Source of the DNA: Chloracidobacterium sp.
GTDB taxonomy: Bacteria > Acidobacteriota > Blastocatellia > Pyrinomonadales > Pyrinomonadaceae
NCBI GenBank assembly: GCA_016720705.1
Contig: JADKKB010000005.1
Coordinates: 620,001 to 684,000 of the forward strand
Direction of reading: 5' to 3'
DNA length: 64,000 nt
Shown piece after piece: positions 7,861 through 16,229 of the stretch (position 1 is its first letter; each line of letters starts with the position of its first letter). The position numbers and the translations under genes were made by a program. The notes beneath the pieces were generated by a model that saw nothing but the letters and a program-made list of their open reading frames with translations, had not been told where the DNA came from and ran no database searches.

Positions 7861-9839
7861 GTCTCATTTCTGAAAACACCCCAAAGGGCGACCAGCCCGA
7901 GGCGATAGAAAGTCTCGTCGAGAATCTAAATTCCGACACAAAGCATCAAGTCCTACTCGGTATAACCGGGAGCGGCAAGACCTTTACGATCGCCAACGTA
8001 ATTGAAAGAACGCAGCGTCCGACTCTGGTGCTGGCACATAATAAAACGCTTGCGGCTCAGCTCTATCAGGAATTTAAGACGTTTTTCCCGGAAAACGCGG
8101 TCGAGTATTTTGTTTCGTACTACGACTACTATCAACCCGAGGCATACGTGCCCGCTGCTGACCTTTACATCGAAAAAGAAGCTACGATCAACGAAGAGAT
8201 CGACCGTTTAAGGCTGTCGTCGACCAGAGCGCTTTTCGAGCGACGAGACGTGATCGTCGTGGCGTCGGTATCGTGTATTTATGGACTCGGCGATCCGGAC
8301 GCGTACTTTGGAATGCTCGTTTTCATCGAGCCGGGGATGAAAATGAAACGCGAGGAGTTTCTGCAGAAGCTCGTGGAACTGCAGTACGAAAGGGTTAATG
8401 TAGATTTTGATCGAGGTAATTTTCGCGTTCGCGGCGATGTGGTCGAATTGTATCCGAGTTATCAGGATCAGGCATACCGGATCGAGTTTTGGGGCGATGA
8501 GATCGATGCGATCTACACCATCGATCCGTTGCTCGGCGAGGTCATCAAAAAGCATGATTCGCGATTGCCGATCTATCCGAAAACACACTATGTGATGTCT
8601 AAGCAGACGATCAAGAGCGCGGTCAAAACAATTCGGGCCGAACTCGACGAGCACGAAAAATATCTGGTCGAAGAAGGTAAGACGGTCGAGGCTCAGCGAT
8701 TGCATCAGCGGACAATGTACGATCTAGAGATGATCAAAGAGATGGGTTTTTGCCGCGGGATCGAAAACTATTCTCGACATCTGACGGGTAAAAAACCGGG
8801 CGAGCCGCCACCGACGCTACTCGATTATCTGCCGTCCAACGCCTTGATGGTGATCGACGAATCGCACCAAACTATACCGCAACTCGGAGCAATGTTTAAG
8901 GGAGACCAATCGAGAAAGGGTACGCTCGTCGAGTATGGATTTAGATTGCCGAGTGCACGTGATAATCGACCGCTCAACTTTGAGGAATTTGAGCAAAGGG
9001 TCGGGCAGACTATCTATGTCTCGGCAACTCCGGGGTCGTATGAGCTGACCAAGACCGAGGGCGAAGTGATCGAGCAGATTATTCGTCCGACCGGATTGCT
9101 CGACCCCGTGATCGAGGTGCGGCCTGTAAAAGGTCAGATCGACGACCTTCTGGAGGAGTGCCGACAGCGTGCCGAGCGCAACGAGCGGGTTCTGGTGACC
9201 ACGCTGACCAAGCGAATGTCGGAGAACCTGAGCGAGTATTTTGCCGAGGTGGGCGTCAAGGTCAGCTATTTACACAGCGACATCCACACGCTTGAAAGAA
9301 TCAAGATACTGCGTGACCTTAGGCGTGGCGAGTATGACGTGTTGGTCGGGATCAATCTGCTTCGAGAGGGATTAGATCTGCCTGAGGTTTCGTTGGTGGC
9401 GATACTTGATGCCGACAAGGAAGGGTTTCTGCGTTCGGAACGCTCGCTGATCCAGACCATCGGTCGTGCCGCGCGTAATTCTGACGGCAAGGCAATTCTT
9501 TACGCAGACAAGATCACGAAATCGATGGATTACGCCATCAGTGAGACGATCCGCCGTCGAAAGATCCAGGAAGAGTACAATGCCGAGCACGGCATAATCC
9601 CAACGACTATCATCAAATCGATCGACGCGACACTTGTGACCGCATACGAGGCCGACTATTTCAAGATCCCACTCGATCTCGATTCGTACGACGAGTATTC
9701 GCCAAAACAGCTAAAGGAAACCATCCAGCAACTCGAGGCCGATATGCGTAACGCCGCAAGAGAGATGAAATTCGAGCAGGCGGCGGAGATTCGCGACAAG
9801 ATGAAATATCTACAGGAGCGGCAGCTCCAGTATCAGTAG
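7851..9839 (+). CDS. uvrB: Excinuclease ABC subunit B
   Basis: 662 residues, full length for the family. UvrB is the damage-verifying, helicase-like subunit of UvrABC nucleotide excision repair in the cytosol. Visible: Walker A GITGSGKT (37-44), the beta-hairpin region YYDYYQPEAYVP (about 90-101) that clamps DNA, the DESH box, the helicase C-terminal motifs IGRAARN and GINLLREGLDLPE, and a C-terminal UVR/UvrC-binding helix pair (EMKFEQAAEIRDKM). The start is fixed by the family's MxFxL..PxGDQPxAI opening and an in-frame stop six bases upstream. There is no Shine-Dalgarno sequence. The start codon sits inside the 7820-7860 inverted repeat, suggesting structural or operator control. Confidence 0.97.
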   Translation: MQFRLISENTPKGDQPEAIESLVENLNSDTKHQVLLGITGSGKTFTIANVIERTQRPTLVLAHNKTLAAQLYQEFKTFFPENAVEYFVSYYDYYQPEAYVPAADLYIEKEATINEEIDRLRLSSTRALFERRDVIVVASVSCIYGLGDPDAYFGMLVFIEPGMKMKREEFLQKLVELQYERVNVDFDRGNFRVRGDVVELYPSYQDQAYRIEFWGDEIDAIYTIDPLLGEVIKKHDSRLPIYPKTHYVMSKQTIKSAVKTIRAELDEHEKYLVEEGKTVEAQRLHQRTMYDLEMIKEMGFCRGIENYSRHLTGKKPGEPPPTLLDYLPSNALMVIDESHQTIPQLGAMFKGDQSRKGTLVEYGFRLPSARDNRPLNFEEFEQRVGQTIYVSATPGSYELTKTEGEVIEQIIRPTGLLDPVIEVRPVKGQIDDLLEECRQRAERNERVLVTTLTKRMSENLSEYFAEVGVKVSYLHSDIHTLERIKILRDLRRGEYDVLVGINLLREGLDLPEVSLVAILDADKEGFLRSERSLIQTIGRAARNSDGKAILYADKITKSMDYAISETIRRRKIQEEYNAEHGIIPTTIIKSIDATLVTAYEADYFKIPLDLDSYDEYSPKQLKETIQQLEADMRNAAREMKFEQAAEIRDKMKYLQERQLQYQ

Positions 9840-9851
9840 CCGATGAGAGAG

Positions 9852-10421
9852 TTAGACCCTAAGCTTTCCGCGAAACGCGCGGGCGCCGTAGTATGATTCG
9901 GCTCCGTTGTGATACGTGAAAACGCGGCCGAAGCGGCGATCGCCGAAGATGGCACCGCCTAAGTCTCTGATTTCGCAGGGTGTTTTGAGCCAACTCGAGG
10001 TTTTTAGGTCAAAGTTGCCGAGTTGCTGCAGTTCCCAATATTCTTCTTCGGTCAATAACTCAACTCCCATCTCTCCCGCTAAACCGTCGGCGCTGTTTGC
10101 GGGCTTATGCTCTTTCCTCGACTCCCAGGCTTCGCGGTCATAGCACAGGCTGCGGCGGCCTTTCGGGCTTTCTTCAGAGCAGTCAAAAAATATATATTCA
10201 CCGGTAGTTTTATCAAATCCGACAACGTCAGGTTCACCGCCCGTCCGCTCCATTTCACCCAGCGACCAGAGTTTTTCGTCGTTGGCTTCAAGCCTCGCCT
10301 GCACTTTCGTCCACTCGATGGCCTCGTGTCGATTCATATTCGCCTCAAAACGATTCCTTAACGTACCGATGAGGTCTGAGGGCGGTTCCGATGATGTTTC
10401 AATTTTCTTTGACTGTGCCAT
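9852..10421 (-). CDS. DUF4256 family protein
   Basis: 189 residues, predicted soluble, convergent with uvrB. The sequence follows the DUF4256 pattern throughout: WTKVQARLEAN, SLGEMERTGGEPDVVG, YIFFDCSEESPKGRRS, LCYDREAWESRKEHKP, MGVELLTEEEYWELQQLG, SSWLKTP, GGAIFGDRRFGRVFTYHNGAESYY and the family's GARAFRG ending. The biochemical role of the family is unknown; the conserved Cys, Glu and His positions do not identify a reaction. No clear Shine-Dalgarno is seen. I am confident of the family. Confidence 0.88.
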   Translation of the reverse strand: MAQSKKIETSSEPPSDLIGTLRNRFEANMNRHEAIEWTKVQARLEANDEKLWSLGEMERTGGEPDVVGFDKTTGEYIFFDCSEESPKGRRSLCYDREAWESRKEHKPANSADGLAGEMGVELLTEEEYWELQQLGNFDLKTSSWLKTPCEIRDLGGAIFGDRRFGRVFTYHNGAESYYGARAFRGKLRV

Positions 10422-10507
10422 AGTTTATTAGTGTTTAGATCTTTCGGTCGATATTACTCATCGCCGCTATAAAAACGATGAATACTGTCCATTATCTACC
10501 TAAATTA

Positions 10508-10824
10508 TTACAGCAAAGCTGTATAATTCGCTTGTTTCACCCAGTGCTTCGAGTCTTCAAGATATCCGAGAGCGATGGCTATCGCCCCCCAGACACTATT
10601 TCCAAAAAGTGATCCGGGATCGCGACATTCTGCTGTTTGGCAAACTTTAGAAAATCGTCGATCGCCATCGGTGAGTGTGTACTGCCGCACTGGTTTTTTC
10701 GGTCTTCTTCGTATGAATAGACCATATTTTTGTATAACAGATAGCCCTGTTCGCCCCACTGATCGACTCGGCCCACGGTAAAATGCGGGCAGTCTAGATA
10801 AAATACGTGATCGTAATTTTCCAT
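10508..10824 (-). pseudogene. Small unknown gene split by a frameshift at a G6 run
   Basis: The first frame starts at ATG 10824 (MENYDHVFYLDCPHFTVGRV..) and stops at 10579 just after a run of six G (minus strand; C6 at 10585-10590). Adding one G to the run joins it to the other frame, which continues ..AIAIALGYLEDSKHWVKQAN.. to the stop at 10508. This gives one smooth ~105-residue protein rich in aromatic residues. I do not recognise the family. The break may be a sequencing error, a real mutation or slippage at the homopolymer; the sequence alone cannot say. Confidence 0.6.
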
Positions 10825-10987
10825 AACGAACAGTGTATTATGTGATACTTCGCCTGCAATGCAGCGATACCGCCGATAAGTAGATTACTCGAGGATTTCG
10901 AGTAAGTTTAACACAAAAGTAGGCATCCGGAGTTATTAGGTAAGCCGTTAGGTCGCGTTTCGGGTCGAATTTGGGTAAAGTTTTTAT

Positions 10988-12487
10988 GTGCAGGTAAAAA
11001 CGCAAACGGACGATATCCAAAATTACCTAACCGACGCGAGTAATTTGGCGGGCGGTGTGGCTGATAGACTGTTTTTGCCCGAATCGGCCGACGAGATCGC
11101 CAAGATCCTTCGCGATGCTAATGAGGGCAACACGCCGGTCACGATCGCGGGAGCTCTCACCGGAACTGTCGGTGGGGCGATCCCATTTGGCGGTGACATC
11201 ATCTCACTTGAAAAAATCAACAAGATACTCACCCTCGACAAGCCGGCTTTGACGGTGGTTGTCGAGCCGGGCGTAATACTCGCCAATCTGCAAAAGGCTG
11301 TCGATGCCGAGGGTTTGTTTTATCCGCCGGACCCGACCGAATGGAGTTGTCAGTTGGGCGGCACGGTCGCAACCAATGCGTCAGGAGCTCGGAGTTTCAA
11401 ATACGGGGCGACGCGGGCGTTTGTTCAGCGGTTATCGATCGTTTTGACAAGCGGTGAAGTTGCCGACATCCGGCGCGGCGAAAATATTTCGGATCCGGAC
11501 GGCAATCTTTCTATCAAGACCCGCGGCGGGCAGACGATCGTCATTAAGGTGCCGACCTACGAAAGGCCGGACGTGAGAAAGAACGTCAGCGGTTATTTTA
11601 ACGAGCAACCCTTAGACGCGATCGATCTGTTTATCGGAAGCGAAGGCACGCTCGGCGTGATAGTCGAGATCGAACTATCGCTATTGCCAAAACCGCATGG
11701 ATTTTTTAGTGGGATCGTGTTCTTTCAGAATGAGAGTGATCTGCTCGAGTTTGTTGATGTTGTAAAGAAAGTGTCGTTTGACCGACGAAACCCTGATAGC
11801 TCTGCCAGTGGCGGGATCGATGCGACTCTGCTTGAGTATTTCGACGGCAATGCACTGAAGTTTATCGCCGAGAAGTTTCCCGAGACGCCCGATAACGCCG
11901 TAGGTGCGGTATATTTTGAGCAGGAGACCACGGCCCAAAACGAAGACGCCCTGTTAGAACAATGGAATGAGTTGCTGGAGAAATATAATGCCGACCTCGA
12001 TCATTCTTGGTTTACGACGAATGATCAGGATCGCGAGCGTCTGCGTGAGTTCCGGCACGCCTTGCCGGTGTCGGTCAATGAACGAATAACCAGATACAAA
12101 CAGCGCAAGGTAGGCACGGATATGGCGGTGCCGGATGAGAGTTTTCCGGGATTCTTGAGATTTTATAAGCAGACGCTAGATGCGAGCGGGCTCGACTATG
12201 TGATTTTCGGCCATATCGGCGATTGCCATCTGCACGCCAATTTGCTGCCAAAGGACGCTGCCGACGCAGAAAAGGCACGTCACATTTACGGACGATGCGT
12301 CGCCCAGGCAATAATGCTCGGCGGAACGGTCTCTGCCGAGCACGGGATCGGTAAACTCAAGCGAAAGTACCTCTCGGCGATGATGGGGGAGCGATATCTG
12401 AATGAAATGGCCGAGGTCAAGAAGTCGTTCGATCCGAAGGGAATCCTGGGCCGTGGCAATATGTTTGATGAAAAGTATCTTGATTGA
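10988..12487 (+). CDS. FAD-linked oxidase, D-lactate dehydrogenase / glycolate oxidase GlcD type
   Basis: 499 residues from a GTG start. Two domains: FAD_binding_4 (about 30-190; PVTIAGALTGTVGGAIPFGG, then PDPTEWSCQLGGTVATNASG and the SFKYGATRAFVQ block) and the FAD-oxidase C-terminal domain (about 225-490), with FGHIGDCHLHANLLP and the C-terminal SAEHGIGKLKR signature. The family oxidises 2-hydroxyacids such as D-lactate or glycolate and passes electrons to quinone or an Fe-S partner. No GlcE/GlcF subunit lies nearby, which favours a single-subunit D-lactate dehydrogenase. D-lactate is the by-product of MurQ, encoded 8 kb away, so a link to MurNAc salvage is plausible but inferred. Confidence 0.85.
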   Translation: MQVKTQTDDIQNYLTDASNLAGGVADRLFLPESADEIAKILRDANEGNTPVTIAGALTGTVGGAIPFGGDIISLEKINKILTLDKPALTVVVEPGVILANLQKAVDAEGLFYPPDPTEWSCQLGGTVATNASGARSFKYGATRAFVQRLSIVLTSGEVADIRRGENISDPDGNLSIKTRGGQTIVIKVPTYERPDVRKNVSGYFNEQPLDAIDLFIGSEGTLGVIVEIELSLLPKPHGFFSGIVFFQNESDLLEFVDVVKKVSFDRRNPDSSASGGIDATLLEYFDGNALKFIAEKFPETPDNAVGAVYFEQETTAQNEDALLEQWNELLEKYNADLDHSWFTTNDQDRERLREFRHALPVSVNERITRYKQRKVGTDMAVPDESFPGFLRFYKQTLDASGLDYVIFGHIGDCHLHANLLPKDAADAEKARHIYGRCVAQAIMLGGTVSAEHGIGKLKRKYLSAMMGERYLNEMAEVKKSFDPKGILGRGNMFDEKYLD

Positions 12488-12505
12488 CCTAATCGGTGTA
12501 AATAT

Positions 12506-13198
12506 ATGATCAAAGCTATTTTATTGGATTTTAACGGCGTCGTGATCAATGACGAGCCCGTGCAAATGCGGGCATATACGGAAGTTCTCAAAGCCGATGG
12601 TATCGAACTTACTGAGGACGATTACTTTTCGTCGCTCGGGATGGACGACCGGACATTTGTCGTTGCGGCGTTCGAACGGGCAGGCAAGAAGGTGGATGAA
12701 GCGAGGGTTTCGGAGATCGTTGCAGAAAAGTCCGCCAAATGGAAAGAGATGGTCACGAGCGAGATGCCGCTATTTGACGGGATCAAGGATTTTGTCGAAA
12801 AGATGGCAGTTGAGTTCGAACTCGGCATCGTCAGTATGGCCAGACGCCACGAGATCGAGTATGTACTGGAAACGTGCGGAATGCGGCACCATTTTTCGAC
12901 GATCGTTAGTTCTGACGATGTCGTAAAATGTAAGCCCGATCCGGAGTGTTTCAGGATCGGCTTCCGGCAGATAGATCGCATTCGGACAGATCAGGGGCAT
13001 TTGCCGATGACCCATAAGGAGTGTCTCGTGATCGAGGATTCGCCGCCGGGAGTGGTCGCGGCCAGAAACGCCGATCTGCCCGTTCTGGGTGTGACCAATA
13101 CGGTGTCCGCCGATGCACTGCGCAACGCCGGTGCGAGCGCGGTGGCTAAGGATCTACGCGATTGGATGCCTGCATCGGTCCGGCGCGTATTTGTATAG
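12506..13198 (+). CDS. HAD-family hydrolase (beta-phosphoglucomutase-like) with DxN motif
   Basis: 230 residues, starting 18 bases after the FAD oxidase and so probably cotranscribed. It has the HAD fold: motif I LLDFNGVV (nucleophile Asp8), an alpha-helical C1 cap (about 15-85), motif II around IVSMARR, motif III Lys in KCKPDPECF and motif IV VIEDSPPGVVAA. The second acidic residue of motif I (DxD), the general acid/base in phosphatases and phosphomutases, is Asn10 here. That change may lower phosphatase activity or indicate a different substrate. The true substrate is unknown; sugar phosphates are usual for this subgroup. Confidence 0.85.
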   Translation: MIKAILLDFNGVVINDEPVQMRAYTEVLKADGIELTEDDYFSSLGMDDRTFVVAAFERAGKKVDEARVSEIVAEKSAKWKEMVTSEMPLFDGIKDFVEKMAVEFELGIVSMARRHEIEYVLETCGMRHHFSTIVSSDDVVKCKPDPECFRIGFRQIDRIRTDQGHLPMTHKECLVIEDSPPGVVAARNADLPVLGVTNTVSADALRNAGASAVAKDLRDWMPASVRRVFV

Positions 13199-13258
13199 AT
13201 CGTGCTGCGATGTCGAATTATATATTCTAACTCGTCGATCCCGGCGATCTGATCAACT

Positions 13259-14758
13259 ATGGCTGAACATTTTATTTCGAGGGATGCCGCCGAAGGCGAC
13301 CTTTTGGCCGCCGCCGCTTACGTCGGCGAGGGCGTAAGGAGCAGTGACGGCCGCGCCGAAGCGATGGGTGCCGTGATACCGCGATATTTGGCCAGAGGCG
13401 AGGTCGACCTTGCCGCCGAACTTGCCAATTCGGTGGACGATCCGTACTCGCGCGACAAATTGCTGACGTTGGTGGCTGAGGAATGCGCTGAGCGTGACGA
13501 TGACGAATACGCACTCCAATTGGTTGACGCGATCGAGGATCACGGGCTGCAGGCTCAGGCTTTTGAACGTGTTGCATTGGTTGAGGCTGGTAAGGGAAAT
13601 GTCGAGAGGGCGGCGGAGATCGCGGATTCGATGGCTCATCCTGATTATGTGTTGGGCGGGATCGCCGTTTATCAGGCCGGAGCAGGCGACATCGCGGCGG
13701 CGGAGGCGACCTTAGAGTCGATCGATTTTGCAACAGCCAAAGTCTCAGCTTTGCAGCAGATCGCGGGGCGTTTGATCGGTAACGGCGACACGGAGGGCTC
13801 GGTGAAATGGCTTGAGTCCGCGCAAGTGGCAGCCGGCGAGATCGAACACGACGAGGAGCGTATAAGGTCACTTTGCGAGATCGGCAGTTCGTTTGTCGAG
13901 GCAAAGCGGAATGATCGTTCGATCGAGGCGTTTGATGCCGCTCGCGAAAGTGCAGAGAAACTGGACAATCTGCATCGGGATTTATTTCTAGCGACTTGCG
14001 CTCTTGGTTTTTTGGTTGCCGGCAGTGGTGAACTCGCTGACCGTACCCTCGATATCGTCACCGATAAGACGCATATTTCATCAGCATTGCTCGGATTTGC
14101 TCGGCACTATTGGAACTCCGGTGATAAGGATCTAGCACTGGATACACTCGATGAAGCATATTCGATACTTGCCTCACAACGCGAGATCGAGACTCGAGAC
14201 AGCCGTGCTCGAAACGGTCTGTTGGCGGCGGTCGCGGTTCAGTTTGCGGGTTTTGGCAAGAGCGAACGCGGCGTTGAGATCGCTTCTGAGAACCCGGATC
14301 CGAACGAGACCTCCGGTGCACTTTCGCAGATATCGCAGATATTGATCGTACAGAACGAGGATGACTATGCCCGGGAAACTGTCGAGCAGTTGGGCGATGA
14401 CTCAAACTGTGCAGGAGCGTTGATCGGGCTTTCAGTGGCCGCGAAGGATCGGGGTGATGACGCAACTGCACTCAAGTTCCTTGACGAAGCCTCGCTAGTC
14501 GCGGAGTCGATCCCGCAATTGGGGGCGAGATCTGGCGTGATGAATGAGCTTGCTTTGCGATACGCGGCATTTGGCCTTAGTGAAAAAGCATCGGAGATCT
14601 CAAGCTCCAATATCGAGTTGATTGGAGCGATCCGAGATAGTAGCGGTCAGGCGGTAATGTTGGCGATGCTCTCAGACGTCTATGATCGGGCGAAGATCGC
14701 TTTGTCAGAATCCGACCGATCGCAACTCGGCTTATTTATCCGCCGTGCCGATCTCTAA
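13259..14758 (+). CDS. Cytosolic alpha-helical repeat protein (TPR-like)
   Basis: 499 residues with no signal peptide or membrane segment, very rich in Ala, Glu and Asp. It consists of some twelve degenerate helix-turn-helix repeats (for example YLARGEVDLAAELANSVDD, EAGKGNVERAAEIADSM, YQAGAGDIAAAEATLESI) resembling TPR/Sel1-type solenoids. It starts 60 bases after the HAD gene on the same strand and ends three bases before the convergent decarboxylase gene. No enzyme motif is visible; a protein-binding scaffold is the likely role. I cannot assign a specific family. Confidence 0.75.
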   Translation: MAEHFISRDAAEGDLLAAAAYVGEGVRSSDGRAEAMGAVIPRYLARGEVDLAAELANSVDDPYSRDKLLTLVAEECAERDDDEYALQLVDAIEDHGLQAQAFERVALVEAGKGNVERAAEIADSMAHPDYVLGGIAVYQAGAGDIAAAEATLESIDFATAKVSALQQIAGRLIGNGDTEGSVKWLESAQVAAGEIEHDEERIRSLCEIGSSFVEAKRNDRSIEAFDAARESAEKLDNLHRDLFLATCALGFLVAGSGELADRTLDIVTDKTHISSALLGFARHYWNSGDKDLALDTLDEAYSILASQREIETRDSRARNGLLAAVAVQFAGFGKSERGVEIASENPDPNETSGALSQISQILIVQNEDDYARETVEQLGDDSNCAGALIGLSVAAKDRGDDATALKFLDEASLVAESIPQLGARSGVMNELALRYAAFGLSEKASEISSSNIELIGAIRDSSGQAVMLAMLSDVYDRAKIALSESDRSQLGLFIRRADL

Positions 14759-14761
14759 GTT

Positions 14762-16171
14762 CTAATAAATATCCCTCGCGACGAGATCCGCAAAACTATC
14801 GCGTTCGCGGATGACCTCGGCGGTTCCGTTTGAGCGGATCAATATGACGGGCGGCAGAAAACGTCCGTTGTACTGTGACGCCTGAGCAAGCGAATAGGCT
14901 CCGCAGTTGAGCAACGCGAGAATTTCACCCGTTTTGACGTCCGCCGGCAGACGTCGATGGTCTGGCAGGCGGTTTTGGCCCTCGATGTCAAAATACACAT
15001 CGCCGCCGTCGCAGAGTGGGCCTGCGAGTTTGTACGGCGTGTCGTGATTTTCAGCCGAACGCTCCGCCGATATCAGGTGGTAGTACCACTTGTACGTTTC
15101 CATCGACAGCAGGATATTAAAGCCGGCATCCGTCAAGAGCCATTCGTCCGTCCGGTGGGACTCATCGTCTACGGGTCGCGATTTGTGATTTCGGACCGTC
15201 GTCAGACAGACGCCGGCGTCCGAGACAACGCTCCGACCCGGTTCGATCAGCAAAGTAATACCATTGAGCAGATCGGCAGCACCTGCCGACTCGGCGATGA
15301 TCCTGACAGCGTCCCAAGCCTCGCGGATCGCATCGGATGGCTCAAAGTCGGCCTGAAACATCGCCCTCTGCTCGGAGGGAAACGCAGATTCGAGACTCCG
15401 ATCACGCAGATAGTTGACGGGAAATCCACCGCCGAGATTAATGTGCTTGAGACGGATGCCTGTTTCGCGGTACACCCTCAAAAGACTCTCAAACAACATC
15501 GTAAATGCCTTGGCGTATGGTTCTGACTCGGGGTTTTGCGATCCGATATGCAGGTGAACGCCGCACAGATCCAGATGCGGCGAATTGGAATATCGATCGA
15601 ATGCGGAAAAGGCTTCGTCAGGCATCATTCCGAATTTTGATGTCCGTAACGCCGTTTGCAGGCCCGAATGAGTGCTTGTTTCGATCTCCGGAACAAGACG
15701 AAGACTGACATTTGCCCGTTTACCGAGTCTTTGGGCCGTTGATTCGATCAGCGAGAGTTCGTAAACGGAATCGACCTGGATCGCGTAGATTCCGGCATTG
15801 ATCGCCATTTCGAGTTCCCAGACCTCTTTGCTGGTGCCGTTGAATATGATCTGATCGCCGGTAAATCCGATCTCGAGTGCTTTCCAAAGCTCACCGCCGG
15901 AATTCACCTCAAGGTCGCTGCCAGCGTCCTTTACGGCACGGAGAATTCCCATAGTCGAATTCGCCTTAGCGGCGTAACAGACCTTTAGCGGACAGCCTAT
16001 GGCAAACTCCGCCCGTTTTAGCCTTGAGATATTGTGCCTAATTCGGTCCTCGCTGAAAATGAAAAGCGGTGTTCCGAATTCACGAGCGAGAGCGACGGCA
16101 GAAATACCGTTGAAATAGAGTTGGTTGTCGCGAATGTCGAGAAAATTCTCGATCTCCCAAGCTTGAGCCAT
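14762..16171 (-). CDS. Diaminopimelate decarboxylase-like PLP enzyme (fold type III)
   Basis: 469 residues from ATG 16171; a GTG at 16204 would add 11. It has an alanine-racemase-like barrel followed by a beta domain: PLP lysine in VCYAAKAN (Lys69), HLHIGSQ, the phosphate-binding GGGFPVNY, IEPGRS, the CDGGD version of the active-site C(E/D)xxD loop, and GAYSLAQASQYNGR. This pattern fits meso-diaminopimelate decarboxylase (lysine synthesis), although ornithine/arginine or carboxynorspermidine decarboxylases share much of it. It follows nagZ by about 58 bases on the same strand, so it may belong to the wall-recycling operon, where diaminopimelate would be released. I am sure of the fold but less so of the substrate. 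Confidence 0.8.
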   Translation of the reverse strand: MAQAWEIENFLDIRDNQLYFNGISAVALAREFGTPLFIFSEDRIRHNISRLKRAEFAIGCPLKVCYAAKANSTMGILRAVKDAGSDLEVNSGGELWKALEIGFTGDQIIFNGTSKEVWELEMAINAGIYAIQVDSVYELSLIESTAQRLGKRANVSLRLVPEIETSTHSGLQTALRTSKFGMMPDEAFSAFDRYSNSPHLDLCGVHLHIGSQNPESEPYAKAFTMLFESLLRVYRETGIRLKHINLGGGFPVNYLRDRSLESAFPSEQRAMFQADFEPSDAIREAWDAVRIIAESAGAADLLNGITLLIEPGRSVVSDAGVCLTTVRNHKSRPVDDESHRTDEWLLTDAGFNILLSMETYKWYYHLISAERSAENHDTPYKLAGPLCDGGDVYFDIEGQNRLPDHRRLPADVKTGEILALLNCGAYSLAQASQYNGRFLPPVILIRSNGTAEVIRERDSFADLVARDIY

Positions 16172-16229
16172 AAGTATTTTTGTCGGCGATGTTACGGAAC
16201 GCACTAGCCACGATCGCCGGACGAGTTTT

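Noticed and set aside
10838..11020. 60-codon minus-strand frame
   Set aside because: It overlaps the start of the FAD oxidase gene and has no ribosome-binding site or domain.
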